64,000 nucleotides of DNA from Poecilobothrus nobilitatus. Taxonomy: Eukaryota; Arthropoda; Insecta; Diptera; Dolichopodidae. Numbering within the stretch: position 1 is the stretch's first letter; each line of letters opens with the position of its first letter. The translations under genes and the position numbers were made by a program. Positions 23,499 through 36,344 of the stretch are shown piece by piece. Location of the stretch: NCBI GenBank assembly GCA_947095535.1, contig OX352772.1, positions 42,489,445 to 42,553,444 of the forward strand, given 5' to 3'. The notes under the pieces were generated by a model that saw only the letters and a list, made by a program, of their open reading frames with translations, had not been told where the DNA came from and searched no databases.

Positions 23499-24155
23499 TA
23501 CAGGGTGTTTGAGGAATAAACAGCATAACTTCAAAAAGTGATAGGAGAGGTCAAAACAAGCAAAACACATTTTATAATTGGGAGGTCTTTTAAACCCCAT
23601 TCTTACTGAGATAATGGGGTCTAAAAATTTCCTAGTTTTTAAAAAATGGTGCTTATTTTTTTATTTATAATTTTGGAAGTATTATACGAGTACATAGAAG
23701 AAAATTTAGTACAATTTTTTAAGTTCTATAAATTATCTTTCTCATGTATTATCAACCATAATATTATCAAATTATCATATCTCATGTATTTGTGGCTTTT
23801 AAATAAAAAGTTATGAAATTATAAATTTAAATACTATTGAATTCTCAAATTCAAAATATGTAATTTAAACTAAGAAAATATCGTTATTAACTAAAAAGGT
23901 TTTGTTATTGTAAAATATTTTTGGACTATTTCTGCATATTTTGAGTATAATACCAGGAGCAACCATGTGGCTAAACATTTACCGAAGTTAGAAGTTATAT
24001 AATAAAGATATAAATTTTCATAATTTGTTGTTACAAATATATTTTTTTATTATAACTTCCGTAAATTTTTACCTACAGTGCTGCTATTATACTCAAAATG
24101 TGGAAAAATAGTCCAAAAAGTGAAGTTATGCTGTCTATTCCTCAAACACTCTGTA
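23499..24155. mobile_element. Non-autonomous TIR element (MITE) with an internal hairpin
   Basis: The left end TACAGGGTGTTTGAGGAATA, continuing through ACAGCATAACTTC, starts at 23499. The right end, complementary with only a few mismatches (GAAGTTATGCTGTCTATTCC to CTCTGTA), stops at 24155. TA dinucleotides flank both sides, consistent with a TA target duplication. A second inverted repeat is nested inside: about 80 bases at 23917-24000 (TTTGGACTATTTCTGC to GAAGTTATA) are mirrored at 24046-24118. There is no transposase. TA duplication and CAGGGTG-type ends suggest mobilisation by a Tc1/mariner-superfamily enzyme, but the family is not identified. Confidence 0.75.
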
Positions 24156-24240
24156 TAGTTATTTTTTATTTAATTATATTATATAGGTACTATTTTTTTA
24201 TTATAATAAAAATCTATATTAATTTTTATTATCTATATGA

Positions 24241-24312
24241 TCCAGCCGACCTTTAAATCCGAGACCCTTTTGAATGAAAGGCCGGTGTTTTAAACACTAC
24301 ACTATTGGTTGG
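24241..24312 (-). other. Possible decayed tRNA-like or SINE fragment
   Basis: Read on the minus strand, a less AT-rich patch has a box-A-like ATAGTGTAGTGTTTAAAAC followed about 35 bases later by a box-B-like GGTCTCGGATTTAAAGG. The spacing suits a tRNA-derived head, but neither box is canonical and no body or tail follows. Confidence 0.2.
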
Positions 24313-26878
24313 ATTTTTTAAACATAAAGTTTTAAAATTAAAATTTTTTAAACATTCATCTACATATTCATGATACCTTGAATAATGCATTCATACTTAT
24401 TAATAAAAATAAAAAAAAAAATTTTTTTAAATTGTGCATTAACCCAAAAATTGCATATCAGTTTATTGAAAATAGAAAATGTGCATTAAAAATGTCGCAA
24501 AATATAATTTTCGAAACTTTCTTAAGTTTAGTGACTATATGTATGAGTATAAATTTAAATGCACGAGTAGAATTTTAAAATAACTTAATTGAATTATAAC
24601 GACCGTAATCACAAAAAATGATAATTTTTTTTTTATTTTTGTTTTATTGTTAAGTGTAAATTATTTTAAATTCTTCTGATCACCTGGTCTAATTATATTT
24701 TTTACAGGCAGTATAATATTTAAAAGTAACCTTAATTTCACAAGATAATAGATATACATATATATAATAACAATATATATACATAGATATATTATCTTAT
24801 GTATAAAAAAAAAAAAAAAATCTGTGTGATGTGATTAACATATTTATTACATACTACATACTTTTAAATATGTATTATTATATGCATAAGTATTTAGTAT
24901 TCAGTTCACATCAACTAAATAAAATAATAAAAAAAAAAAACAAAAAAAAAAGTTATTGACTGATGAGAACAGGAAATCTGGTATCCTGCTTTTTAAATGC
25001 ATAAAAAAATAAGAAAAAAATAAGAAATTAATATTGTATATATGTATATGTATGTAATATGTATATTAAAAAGAAAGAAAAACAATAAACTTAATGCAAA
25101 ATCTGTTACAACATCTGCAGCACCTGTTGATTATTTCTTTTTTTTTCTCTTATATCTTTGATGTTAAATGACATGAAATGAAGTTTTCATTTTATTTGAT
25201 AACGTTTATAATATGATGTTTGATGTTAAAATTGTTATAAAATAATTGAGAAAAGATTTTGTACATAACTTTTTTAACAAATCCTGACTGTAAATTATTA
25301 AAATTTTAAGATTTCTTTAATATTGTTTATTTATATCTTTATTTATGATTTACTTCTTTAAATGAAATTTTGTATGGGTGTTTTAAATGGATGGCAATGA
25401 TTATTGAACAAAATTATGATACATTTAATATATGTATTTAAAACATTTTCTGCTCCGTTAAATAAAAAACTAAAATCATAAAATGTGGGTGGTTTAACAA
25501 TAAATAATAAAATATAAGTTTATATAAACTTTAATCTTATCCTAGAATGTACACAATAGTTTGTTTCACAGAATACGATAGTATGTAAGTAAATCTAAAT
25601 GTCTTAAAGGCGGCTCTCAATTATAAATTGTTAGTTTTTAGTTAAAAAAAAAAAAGAAGCATTTAAATGTATAATAATATAAAAAAATAAACAATAATGT
25701 TATGCAATACATATGTATATCTTGAAAATTATTCTATATTCAAAAAAAAAATTACAATAGATCGTGAGACACACCACCACCTTCTTAATATTAAGGAAAT
25801 AAGGAAATTTATATTATTAAGTTTTAAGAAAAAATATTTTACACGTGTTAAATGATAATTTTTTTTTGTTTAAATTTTTTGCCTTTCGCACCTTTCAAAA
25901 ATTTTGTACAGATGTCAAAGTTTTGGTGTAGTAAATTTTTAAAAATTTTCTATTTTTAAATATGTACTTATATATCTATTAAAATTGCATGGAGAAAAAA
26001 AAATTGTTCTAAAGCTTTTTTAAAAATTTTTTTTTTTAGTGATCTAATAATCATATTTAAAATTTTATTATTTTATCTGAAGTAGAATTAAATGTTTCCA
26101 AATAGACGGACAGATTGAATGAAACCAATAGACCATATTTGTACTAATTGTTATTGGGAATCACTTAAAGGTTGATATATTACTTATATATATGTATATG
26201 ATTCGAGCATTTTTTATAAATTAAACATATCCTTATAATAGTAATAAATTATAATTTGTAATGTTACAAGTAATGTTTTTTTTTTCTTTTTTAGTGGCTG
26301 GTCATAAAAACATTTGAATACTTTAAGCACAAGCATAGAATTTATTATAATTTATTTTTATTCGATAGTTTTAACCTAACTTTATTTACTTTTTTCCAAT
26401 TCATTTTATTTATAAAATATTTAATTAAAAAACAAAAAATAATAAATACATGGTATAAAGTATATTAATTTTTTTTTTTATGAATTTTGCTAATCCGGTG
26501 CTGGTTTTTTTTTAAATGTTAAACCAGATGATAGTTATTAAAATGCACTTTATACACAGTTACTTTTTATAACTATATTATAGTTGGAAAACTTTACTTT
26601 TTATTTACTTTTAATTTATATATATGTAGATATTATTGAGAGTCTGTGAAAAATATTATACATATAACAACAAAATGGAAAATTAATAAAGTTAGTATAT
26701 ATTATGTACAACAAAATATAACATGTGATTATTATGTTTGAAATTCATTTTTTTTTAATTTATATTAACACCTTAGTGTTTTATTTAAATATAAATTTAT
26801 TAACTTTTTATTTTTAGATAAAATGTATATTTACATACATATGTACTAATAATTAATTATATATATACATATTTTTTT
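24313..26878. other. AT-rich intronic DNA, nothing recognised
   Basis: Microsatellite-like TATGTA stretches and A/T runs occur. A plus-strand frame at 24378-24578 is Asn/Lys/Ile-rich without motifs and probably chance. No inverted or tandem repeat stands out. Confidence 0.5.
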
Positions 26879-26884
26879 TTTATT
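26879..26884 (-). other. Candidate poly(A) signal AATAAA
   Basis: TTTATT on the plus strand gives AATAAA on the minus strand, about 140 bases after the stop codon of the candidate exon at 27024. The interval between them is less AT-rich than its surroundings, as a 3' UTR might be. AATAAA is common by chance in this DNA, so this supports the exon only modestly. Confidence 0.3.
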
Positions 26885-27023
26885 CATAAATCACAACACA
26901 ATCTATAAGAATATGTTCTTTTGTACTAAAAGTAGTTGTGACTATATTGGATAGAAGGATAAGGATGGGAAAATGTGGTTAAAGGGAAGTTGAAAGACAT
27001 ATGAACGATAAATCTGTTTAAAT

Positions 27024-27153
27024 TCATTTTGAATCCTCTCCTATCTGGTTTGGTCCATCTATATTGGTTTGGTTGGATTTACATTGAAATTGCTTGAGGG
27101 GAGGCATCAGTGTTTTAATTTCACCTAAGTAAGTGTTATTACCTACATCACAT
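27024..27153 (-). CDS. Candidate terminal exon: third CK1alpha end or nested gene
   Basis: On the minus strand a long pyrimidine tract ending ATAG (AG at 27155-27154) precedes a locally GC-richer open stretch. Read in the phase that takes one base from this exon, it encodes 42 residues (starts CDVGNNTYLGEIK, ends NQIGEDSK) and stops at TGA 27026-27024. The other two phases hit stops within three codons. That phase is the one left by the CK1alpha kinase exon, where AG+A would again give Arg-280, so the stretch could be a third alternative end. It would then replace the last conserved part of the kinase domain with an unrelated tail, which is unusual. It could equally be the last exon of a gene nested in the intron. 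The peptide is not recognised. The opposite strand is also partly open nearby, which lowers confidence. Confidence 0.35.
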
Positions 27154-27326
27154 CTATAAAAAAAAAAGAAAAAGAACGGTATCTAATATTACGCGACGTT
27201 AACGATTTTAACAGAAATGAGGCTATTAGTTTTGAAGGCGTAATTAATGAAACGAATGGTGGATTTTTAAACTCCATTGAGATAATTCAAAGAAATATAT
27301 TAGACTTCAGCCCATATAAGTGAAAG

Positions 27327-29675
27327 CACATATACTTAAAATGATTTTATTAAGTATTGAAGTTTTTCATAATATTTTAATTTTAATAATTTTCACTTTT
27401 TTAAAATCAAAAATAAACACATTTATTTAAATTTCTGTAATATGTAAAATTTAAAACAGTTTTAATATTAATTATTAAATAAAATCATATAATCCCATAA
27501 TAGCTTCAGTATTGGTAAATGTCTTTCAATTACTTATATACATATATATACTAATCACCTATATCATGTTAGACTTTTCATACATATATCACCAAAATTT
27601 ATGATTGAATTGGGGTTGGAGTTATGAAGTTTTTAATATTGCTTGGACACTAAAAATTAAATTAAAAATTTTATAGTTTGAACTTTAATTTAATGATAAA
27701 TTTTAGTGATACAAATCACAAGTCTAACATGATATGGATGGATAAGTTTATCTCCTATAATTGTCACTCACTATTATTTTCATAGAAAATCAATCTGAGA
27801 TCAATCAATTATATTGAAAATATGATAATTAGTATTATTATATAGTTATAATGATTTGGAAATTCTTTTTGATGACATATTAATTTTTAGCTTAAATATT
27901 AACATCATGATTAATAAGGGGGTTCTTAGGTTATTAAACTTCCATTAAAAAATGGTTAAAATAATTCAGTGACTCATTTATACACTTTAATTATAAATAT
28001 CAAAATAATTTTGTGACTCAGTGATTCATTTATACATTTTGATTCATTCTTATATTGAAAATATCAGTTCAATTTTCTTATAATTGTATAACTAAGATAT
28101 AATCGAATATAATTAAAGTTGTCTTTAATTAAAAAATTAATATTAATAACATAATATATAAATAATATTAGAAATAATTTTCAATTTAATGGTAATTGAA
28201 TAACGTAATATTTTGTAAAGTTTTAAATTTAAATTTTAAGTTGTAAGTAACTACGTAGACATATTGAAGTTCATAAATTATTTTCAGAATTGAATTATAT
28301 TTATTTTGTCATTAATAAATATTAGGAAATATATTATTTGTCATCCAAAAATTAAGTTAGGTTATATATGTACATACATATATGTTTTATTAGAGTGAAT
28401 TATCTCAAAAACCGTAATTAAGAAAATGTATTAAATTACAGAACAAAACACAATACCCCATTTAACTAAAAAAAATTTGGTTGATATAACATGTTTTTAA
28501 CTTTCGAGTTATTTAATAGGGTATTCATATTATCATTGTCATTACAATATTGTATTATTTAACCTAGGAAATAACCTAAAAAATTTATCACCTAACTAAA
28601 ATTATGAAAAATTATTTGTTAGATTTTTTTCTAAATATATATACATATACTACTTACTATTAAAATGTCAAACAAAGGTGATATTATTTTTCTCTAGGGA
28701 AATTTAACTGTATACCTGACTGATTAACCTATAGTTTAAATATAAGTGAAAATTTTAAAATAAAAAAAGAATTATCTATATCTTGTGCGTTAACTTAAAA
28801 AAAAAATAGTTATTAGTTGTTGTAAGATACATATAAAATCGGGGGGAAAGAAAATGGTTAAATTTAATTTAACAAAGAAACAGATTATGACATAAAAAAA
28901 AGTAATAATAAAAGATTTTCACTTTTTGATTTTTTACTAAAGCAATTTTTAAATGTTTGAGGATCTAAAATTTTGCTTGTTTTTAACTTTTTAACTTTCC
29001 ATTTCAATTCTTAGGTTTGTTTTATTTTTTGTTGTTTCGATTTTAAACTGTAGTAACACCAGCTGCTGTTAAAGATATATTTTAACTCTCACTAAAAATA
29101 GATTATATTTTTTATTGTTATTTTTGTTGTAAAAAAATTTTTTTTTTTTTTTGAACACAATTACTCTTAAAAATTTATTTTAAGCTTTAAAATTTAATTA
29201 TAAAAACCAAATTTAAAAAAGCGAAACGGCGGGAGGTTTATATGACAAGTAAAAAAAACTAAAGTACAAAAAAAAAAACCTGTAAAATTACCTGATCAAC
29301 TAGTTTGTATTTCCTCAATCAAGCAAAATTTTAATTCAATTCTTTTTTTTTTTGTTTTGTAATTTAAAGTTGTTAAACGATTTTGAACTCTCATGCCACC
29401 AGTATTTTTTTTATTATTATGTTTTAGTATAAAATTTGTGCTTTCTTTTTTTTTACCGATGTTTTTAAGTTTTTTTCAGTCTAGACGATTAAAACGCTTT
29501 TTTTTAGATATATATACATATATATATATATGTACATATATTTGAATTCAATTACATTTATTTTAAAATAATGAAATTTTTAATTCTCAACTGAGAAAAG
29601 AATCGTAATACCTACATATGTATTTTATTTTTATTTTTTTTTTTAGATTTCTTTAAATCTCCATTGTATGTTAGG
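27327..29675. other. AT-rich intronic DNA, nothing recognised
   Basis: A and T runs and short microsatellites occur. Near 27960-28040 a phrase similar to TTTGTGACTCAGTGATTCATTTATACA is loosely repeated. No exon or transposon end is evident. Confidence 0.5.
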
Positions 29676-29733
29676 TTTTAATAAACATTTATACAGGGTC
29701 CATTTATACAGTTTTAATAAATATTTATACAGG
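29676..29733. repeat. Tandem duplication, period 36
   Basis: TTTTAATAAACATTTATACAGG and TTTTAATAAATATTTATACAGG occur 36 bases apart. The second copy overlaps the left end of the inverted-repeat element that starts at 29728, so the duplication may record an insertion footprint. Confidence 0.6.
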
Positions 29734-30028
29734 ATGTATACTCAGGATGAAGGTAATTTATAAAGCAACGAGGGGAGTTATAGAAGGTTGAAATAAACAA
29801 AAAATTGCATATCTGTTATTTCTTTTTTTTTCTCGATTAGATTTTGAGATGTAACGCAAAAAAAGTTACTTATAGTTAAAAAAAACGTTTTATTCAATTT
29901 TTAAAACAATGCATTTTATTTACAATTATTGGTATATAATGCAAATTAATTTGATTATTAACTTTTCATGCAATTTTATTTAGTTTTGACTTTCGTTCTA
30001 TGCCAGTTTAATTTCAAAACACCCTGTA
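29728..30028. mobile_element. Small element with CAGGRTGT inverted ends
   Basis: The segment starts TACAGGATGT and ends ACACCCTGTA, a short imperfect terminal inverted repeat enclosing about 300 bp. The ends resemble those of the 23499 element (CAGGGTGTTTGA) and of the deleted mariner-like element (CCTACCCTGTA). It has no coding capacity. Short ends alone are modest evidence. Confidence 0.4.
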
Positions 30029-33000
30029 AAACCATTATGAAAAGATAATATAAGATATGAAACTTATATATTCATGTTACGTGTATTAATAGAGAATGAT
30101 TTTTTTTAAAAAAAAAAAAGGTGTGTGTTCTTGTTTACAATCATTATCATCATTATCATTTATTATAGATTTTTTTTTACATTAGCAAAGGTATGAGCAA
30201 TAGTGTTTTATACCTTTTTTAAGTTTATGATAAATATCAACTATAAATAAAAACCAACTATAAAAATTCTAAACGTATCAATCTTGTTAAAAAGAAAATT
30301 GCCGCGATTAAAGAAATATGGAATTGCAAATTATTAATTTAGAGAAAATTTCATTAAAAAAAATCTATAGAATTAATAGATCATTAAGGGGCTATACTGA
30401 ACATAAAAGGTTTAAAGTGATGACAGGATAATAATAAAATTAATAATTTAAAAAAAATTATTTAATTATTCTTTGAAATTTTAAATGACGAAATATATAG
30501 AAGAATAAAAATAAAAATTATAATTTTTTGTACCTTTTTAGAATTAGAATCAAAAGTTTTCTAGCTTTTAATAAACATTTTGTATGGTTTACCCTACTTA
30601 AACTTTTATTAAAAGCTTTACCTTTAAAAATATATTATTCCATTAGATTTAATTAGTTAGATTTAAAATTGTAAAATATTTGTGTTCAAATTTTGAAAAT
30701 ACATATATTAATTTTTAAGAATAATATTTGAAAAAAAGTCACTGTTTGACCTAAATAGAGCATACAACGCACGACGTATAAAATGCAAAACGTTCGAAAT
30801 AAGATGCTGGCGTTTGTCAATTTTATATGTTTACAGAGAAAAAACAATAAACTCAAAATATAATTTGTTTTATTCAAAGTCTTTTAACATAAAAATTGAC
30901 ATATAATGTAAACTTTGAAAAAGTAAACAAAAAACAAAATAAATTCTCTAAGAGTAAAAATACGTCGTGTGTTCAGCTTATAGACACGTCGCGTATTTCG
31001 ATTATCTTAATAAAAAATATATTTGCATGAACACATTTTGACAGCCGTTATACATTGTACATTCTTATTTAAGTCAAAACCAAAAATCTAGAATTTGGCA
31101 TAGTCAATATTTATCGATTTTTTAATTAAATATAAATAAAAATTAAACTAAGAGTAAACAATCTGTTTCAATCAATTTACATCATTTCAGAGTAAACATA
31201 TTATATTTATATTACTGCAACATTAAAGACTCAATTTAAATAAAATTTATTTTAATAAATAAAAAAAAAAAAAAAAAAAGTATTCTAAAATCAAAATTGT
31301 ATATTAAGGTATAATTTTGTTAAATTTCAAAATTAATTTCCTTTTCTTTTTATCATAAATTATTCAAATTACTAAAAATTAAAAAAAAAAGCGTATAAAA
31401 CACCATGTTAAATCTATTAATTTAATTTACCTTCTTGAACAACTATTATTAAATTACTGTATGTATATACTAAAAAAAAAAAATCTTTTTTTTCTATTTA
31501 AAATGTTATATTGCATAACTCTATATAGACAGTATTTAATATAAAAAACAAAAAAAAAACTGAAAATCTTGTTCTTTTCAATTCAAATTAATTACTTAAG
31601 ATTGTATTTATTTATTTTTTTTTATTGTCATGTTAAGGTAAAAAAATAAAATTAAAATTAAATTTAAAATTATCTAATCAAATATACAGGTTATAAAGTT
31701 AGGTTATAAAATTGACAGTTAAAAAAATTTGCATAGGTGTCATCCGGATTCTATGTCTAAAATAAGTAATTTTTTTATTTTCAATTCTCAATTTTCAACG
31801 AAACTCTTTTATTAAACGTGACGTGACGAAATACAAAAATTTTTTGAGGTAACTAATATTCTGAAAGATTTTGCTCTTCTAAAAATATCTTCTAACTTTA
31901 GACTTTTGAACGATAGGGTAGGGAGGCATATCACTTAATGTTTTGGTTCATAATTCTAATTCCGTAATAATTCCGATTCTAACTCCGTAAAGCTTTAAGG
32001 TTAACATGTTGTACCATCAAATTAGTTTTTTGAGAAATGTATCTCCAGTTAAATTTTTATTGCTTTAAATAACGACGTACAAATTTTGTAAAAAGAAAAA
32101 TAGCTGGCCAAACAAAGTGCAACTATAAAAGCATATGCTGTACGAAATTTTTCGAAAATGTACTAAAAAAAAAGTTATGAATTTTTACATTTCCTTTGCA
32201 TATTATTTTCAAAGGCAAATTCAATAAAATAAAAATGCTTTCGTAATCAAATTATATCAAAATAACTTGTTAATAATTAAATGTTCCGAAGAGGAACAAA
32301 GAAACAAGTCAATAAAGCAGGTATGTACTTTATAAAATATTTTAAATATTATATTATAAACTGAAAAAAAAAAAAAAACCAAAATGTTTACAAAAAACTA
32401 AAAATATAAATGTGTATTGAATACCTATTGTTAAATTCCTTTGGAACCATCAATTTTAATTAATAAGAAACTTAAAAAAATTTAAGAATAAATTGATTTT
32501 CAAAATTATACATATTATATTATATTTTTAAGAAATTTGCCATCTTACTATTTAATATATTATTATATATGTATAATTAAAAATATATACATATATCAGG
32601 CTTTATTAAAAAAAATAAATAAATACTTAAAGACCAGCGCGCGCTCTCATTTAAATATAATGTTTTTTGTTTTTTATGTATACTTTTAGCAACATTATAA
32701 TGTTTTTTATTTATAATCTGTTGTTTCTAGTTTAATATTGTTTCAATAAAATTTGCTTTTTATATAATATAAGAAACAATAACGAAAATTCTGTAATTAA
32801 ACAATAATTTTGTTTCAACTAGTTTTATATTTTTTTTTTTGTTCCCTCCATCTATCATCTATTATTCATGTTTTTGTATATTCTTAATTTAATTTTTCTT
32901 TCTTTAATTTGATTTTTATTACTATTTTTTTTTTTTTTTGAAAAAGTGTTACTACTTGTTCTATAAGTTATGCTACTACATCTACTGCTTCTACATATTC

Positions 33001-34560
33001 TACCTACTACTATACTTTTATTCTACTTATACTATACTTACTAATACATACTTATTCGTTTATTCTCATTACCTAATTAGTTTCTTAAATTTTTCTATAT
33101 TTATTATATTATTATGTATAAAATACTTATGTAAATGTATATATATATGTACAAGTTTTATTCTAAAATAATAGGTAAATATATACATAGATATTTATGC
33201 TGTATTTATGTATATTATTTACTATAACGATACTATAAGTAAATATATAATTTTTGCAAAAGAAAAAAATAAAAACAGTAGCAAAAAATATTTCCGTTGT
33301 CGGGATAGTTGTTGCTTACAATTTTAAACTTTTTATTTTTTAATTTAAAATTAAAATAAAATTAAAATAACATTATTGTTTTATTTTTTTTTTTATTAAT
33401 TGTACAAGAAGTAATAAGCCTGGCCTGTTTGCCCTCTGCACCACATGTATATGTTGTAACCACATGTTTGGATGTATTTTTGGTAGTGCGACTATATGAA
33501 TGAGATGATAAGTTGAAAACATATTCGTATAATTGATATGAAGAATTTCACATTCAATTATTACATGAGAAAGTAGTAGGCTTTAATTTGACAAACAAAC
33601 CTATCCATAGTTTTAGCTTTTGTTGAGACAATGACGGTAATTGAGTTAATCTTATTCATTTTTTAATAAAACCCATTTTAAAATTATGTACCTATATTTA
33701 ATAAATTTTTAAATATCCATAATACATATATATGTAATATAAGAGAAAACTGTCAGTTTAAACAATTTAAATAATTAAAATTTTGGCTGAAACTTAATGA
33801 ATGGACAAACCGACTGACATTTTTTAATTGTTTAGTTATATTCTTTTTTTCATTCTTTTTACAAGTAGAAACAAAAAAAAAAAAGAAAACACAATATAAG
33901 ATTTGTAAAATAAAAATGTTTCTTCTATTAAGAAAAAAAAAAAAACAGGAAGATTAAAATGACAATAAAACAAAAAATTTTCAAAAATAAATTGAAACAT
34001 TTAAAGATGCTCGAATAGAATTCTAATTAAACAAATAAATATTTACTTGATTTTTTTGAATACTTTAAAAAGAAAGGATTTAAATAAAAGAATAATAGTT
34101 CAAAATAATTTTACAACTTGAATTTTTTTTTATATTATAAATTGGATGCAAAAAACAAAAAAAGAGCGGCAATAATTATTGTATACGTATTATTTTAAAC
34201 TTTAAATCAAAAACCCTTATCTAAATAAATAGTATCATATCAATACCTTGAAAAATACTTAGAAAATTAAAATTATTCAATCACTTTTTTTTTTTTTACA
34301 ATAATTTCAAGTACCATTAAATTTGTAAAAGTCAATAGGTGTCAAATTTCAAGTATTTTCTTTTAATGACGTAAACATTTTTTGTACTGGGCGTTTTCAT
34401 TGAAAAATTATTTTGTTTATGTTTTGCAAAAATTTATAAAAATCATAAAATAATTATATGAATTTGAAAAATTGTGTAGGGGAATTCTCAAAAAAGATGC
34501 GTATTTAAATATAATAAAAAATTTATTAAAATACTTCAAAAAATTGTATATCTAATCCGG

Positions 34561-34593
<33 letters not shown>

Positions 34594-36344
34594 GAAAATT
34601 AATGGATTTACATAGAGATGTTCAAAATATTTATCATTCATTATACAGTTTTAATATGATTCAAATTTTAGATATTAGAATTCTATTAATTTCCTTTTCC
34701 TTTTTTTTTTTTTTAGAATTAATTAAAAAAAAAAAATTTTTTTTTAAAGATTTTAATTGTAAGTGTCGATGTCAATATTACATTTTTTAATAAATTTCCT
34801 TTAACTATATAAACATCAATGTGCATATATGTAGATATATAATATGTATAAAGAAGTGTATCTAATAATATGTATTATATAAAACTGCAATTCGAATGAA
34901 TCGATTATTAGGTAGGTACATAAATTTGATTTCCTCTGGCTAAAACAGCATGAATACTGTTATACTTTTCCTTTTTTGCATTATGATTTATTGACTTTAA
35001 AAAAAAGTTAAAAAAAATTAAAAGAAAAAAAACACAAGTAATAATTTTTTTTTGTGTCAACTTTGTTTAATGTAAAAGTGTTTTTTTTTTTTTACTATAA
35101 AATTTTTTTCCACTCATTTAATATGAATTTATTTATTTGATTTAGTATGATATGTACGCCCACATTTCCAGACATATATTTTGAAACAATATTATTTTGA
35201 TTTTTGAAAAAAAAAAACAAAAAAAAAAACCAAAAAAAAAAGAAAAAGCCTTCAAAACATCTATTTCGTAGGTATGTTTTATTTAATAAGAAAAGATAAA
35301 ACAAAATATATATTTATGTTTTGTACATATACATAATATTTATATATATATATTTAACTATAAAATCTACATGCCTAAAATTGTATCTTTATTTGTGTTT
35401 TAATTTTAAATTGAAAATTGATTAAAAATTCAAACCCTTTCCAAATAATTCATTATTTATTGTTTGAAAAATTTTTATTTTACCCTTTAATAACACCCTT
35501 TATATGGGGTAATACATCAATATATTTTAATCAGTATTACAGGGACGTTTAAATATTAACACATCATGTCATTGTACATTTCAAATCAATAAATTAGGAC
35601 AACAAAAAGAAAAAAAAACAACAAAAAAAAAAAACCTAGTAAGTACAAAAACAAAATATTAGTACCTATATTTATTTTACAAATTTTTTTTAATATCCAT
35701 ACAACAATTTATATAAGTTGATTCAGTACTTTACATTTTAAAACAAAAAAAAAAAAATTTTGATTTTAAAATCTTGAATCAAGGCTAAAGTCAAATAACT
35801 TTTTCATTTATTTTTTTTCAATATGCCTCCTAATATGAACCTAAAACATCGTTAAAAAAAAAAAAAAACTTCAACCGAAAAATAGTAAATAAAGTAAAAA
35901 AAATATAAAAAAAGAAAAAAAGTTAATCAGCCTACGCTTCTAAGCAAAAAAAAAAGAAAAAAAAAAACACAATAATTATGACCAATACCCAATAATGGTT
36001 ATTCAACCTAATTTAATATTAATTTTAATAAGGTGATTACAGTTCAAAAATTGTTTAAAAAAAAAAATTATACTTAAGTAATATCAGTAATATGATGGTG
36101 TAATATCAGTTTGTATTTTAAAGTCATATTTTTGTTCTAAGTGGGATGAATAAAAAGTAGAAATATTAATGTACTACCCTAAAATTTTTATATTTTTTTT
36201 TTGAAACATTTTTTTAAGGATTTCAAATAAATAATAATTGAAACTTTTTTTTTATAATTACCCCCACCATTAGACGAAAAATTGATAATTTAATTTGATA
36301 TAAGTTTTATTCTAATTTAAAAAAAAGTTTATTTCAATTACATG
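30029..36344. other. AT-rich intronic DNA with minor islands
   Basis: Mostly homopolymer-rich and featureless. Exceptions: an inverted pair around ACGCACGACGTAT (30768-30780) and ATACGTCGTGTGT (30960-30972), a CTA-rich imperfect microsatellite at 32945-33060 whose Tyr/Leu/Ile-rich translation is not a gene, and a GC-richer patch at 33396-33540 open on both strands. None can be called a gene. Confidence 0.5.

Noticed and set aside
32938..33171. 77-residue Tyr/Leu/Ile-rich frame resembling membrane segments
   Set aside because: Arises from an imperfect CTA/TAT microsatellite, so hydrophobicity is a composition effect.
35095..35304. 69-residue minus-strand frame
   Set aside because: Phe-rich from A runs; no motif, and it lies in featureless DNA.
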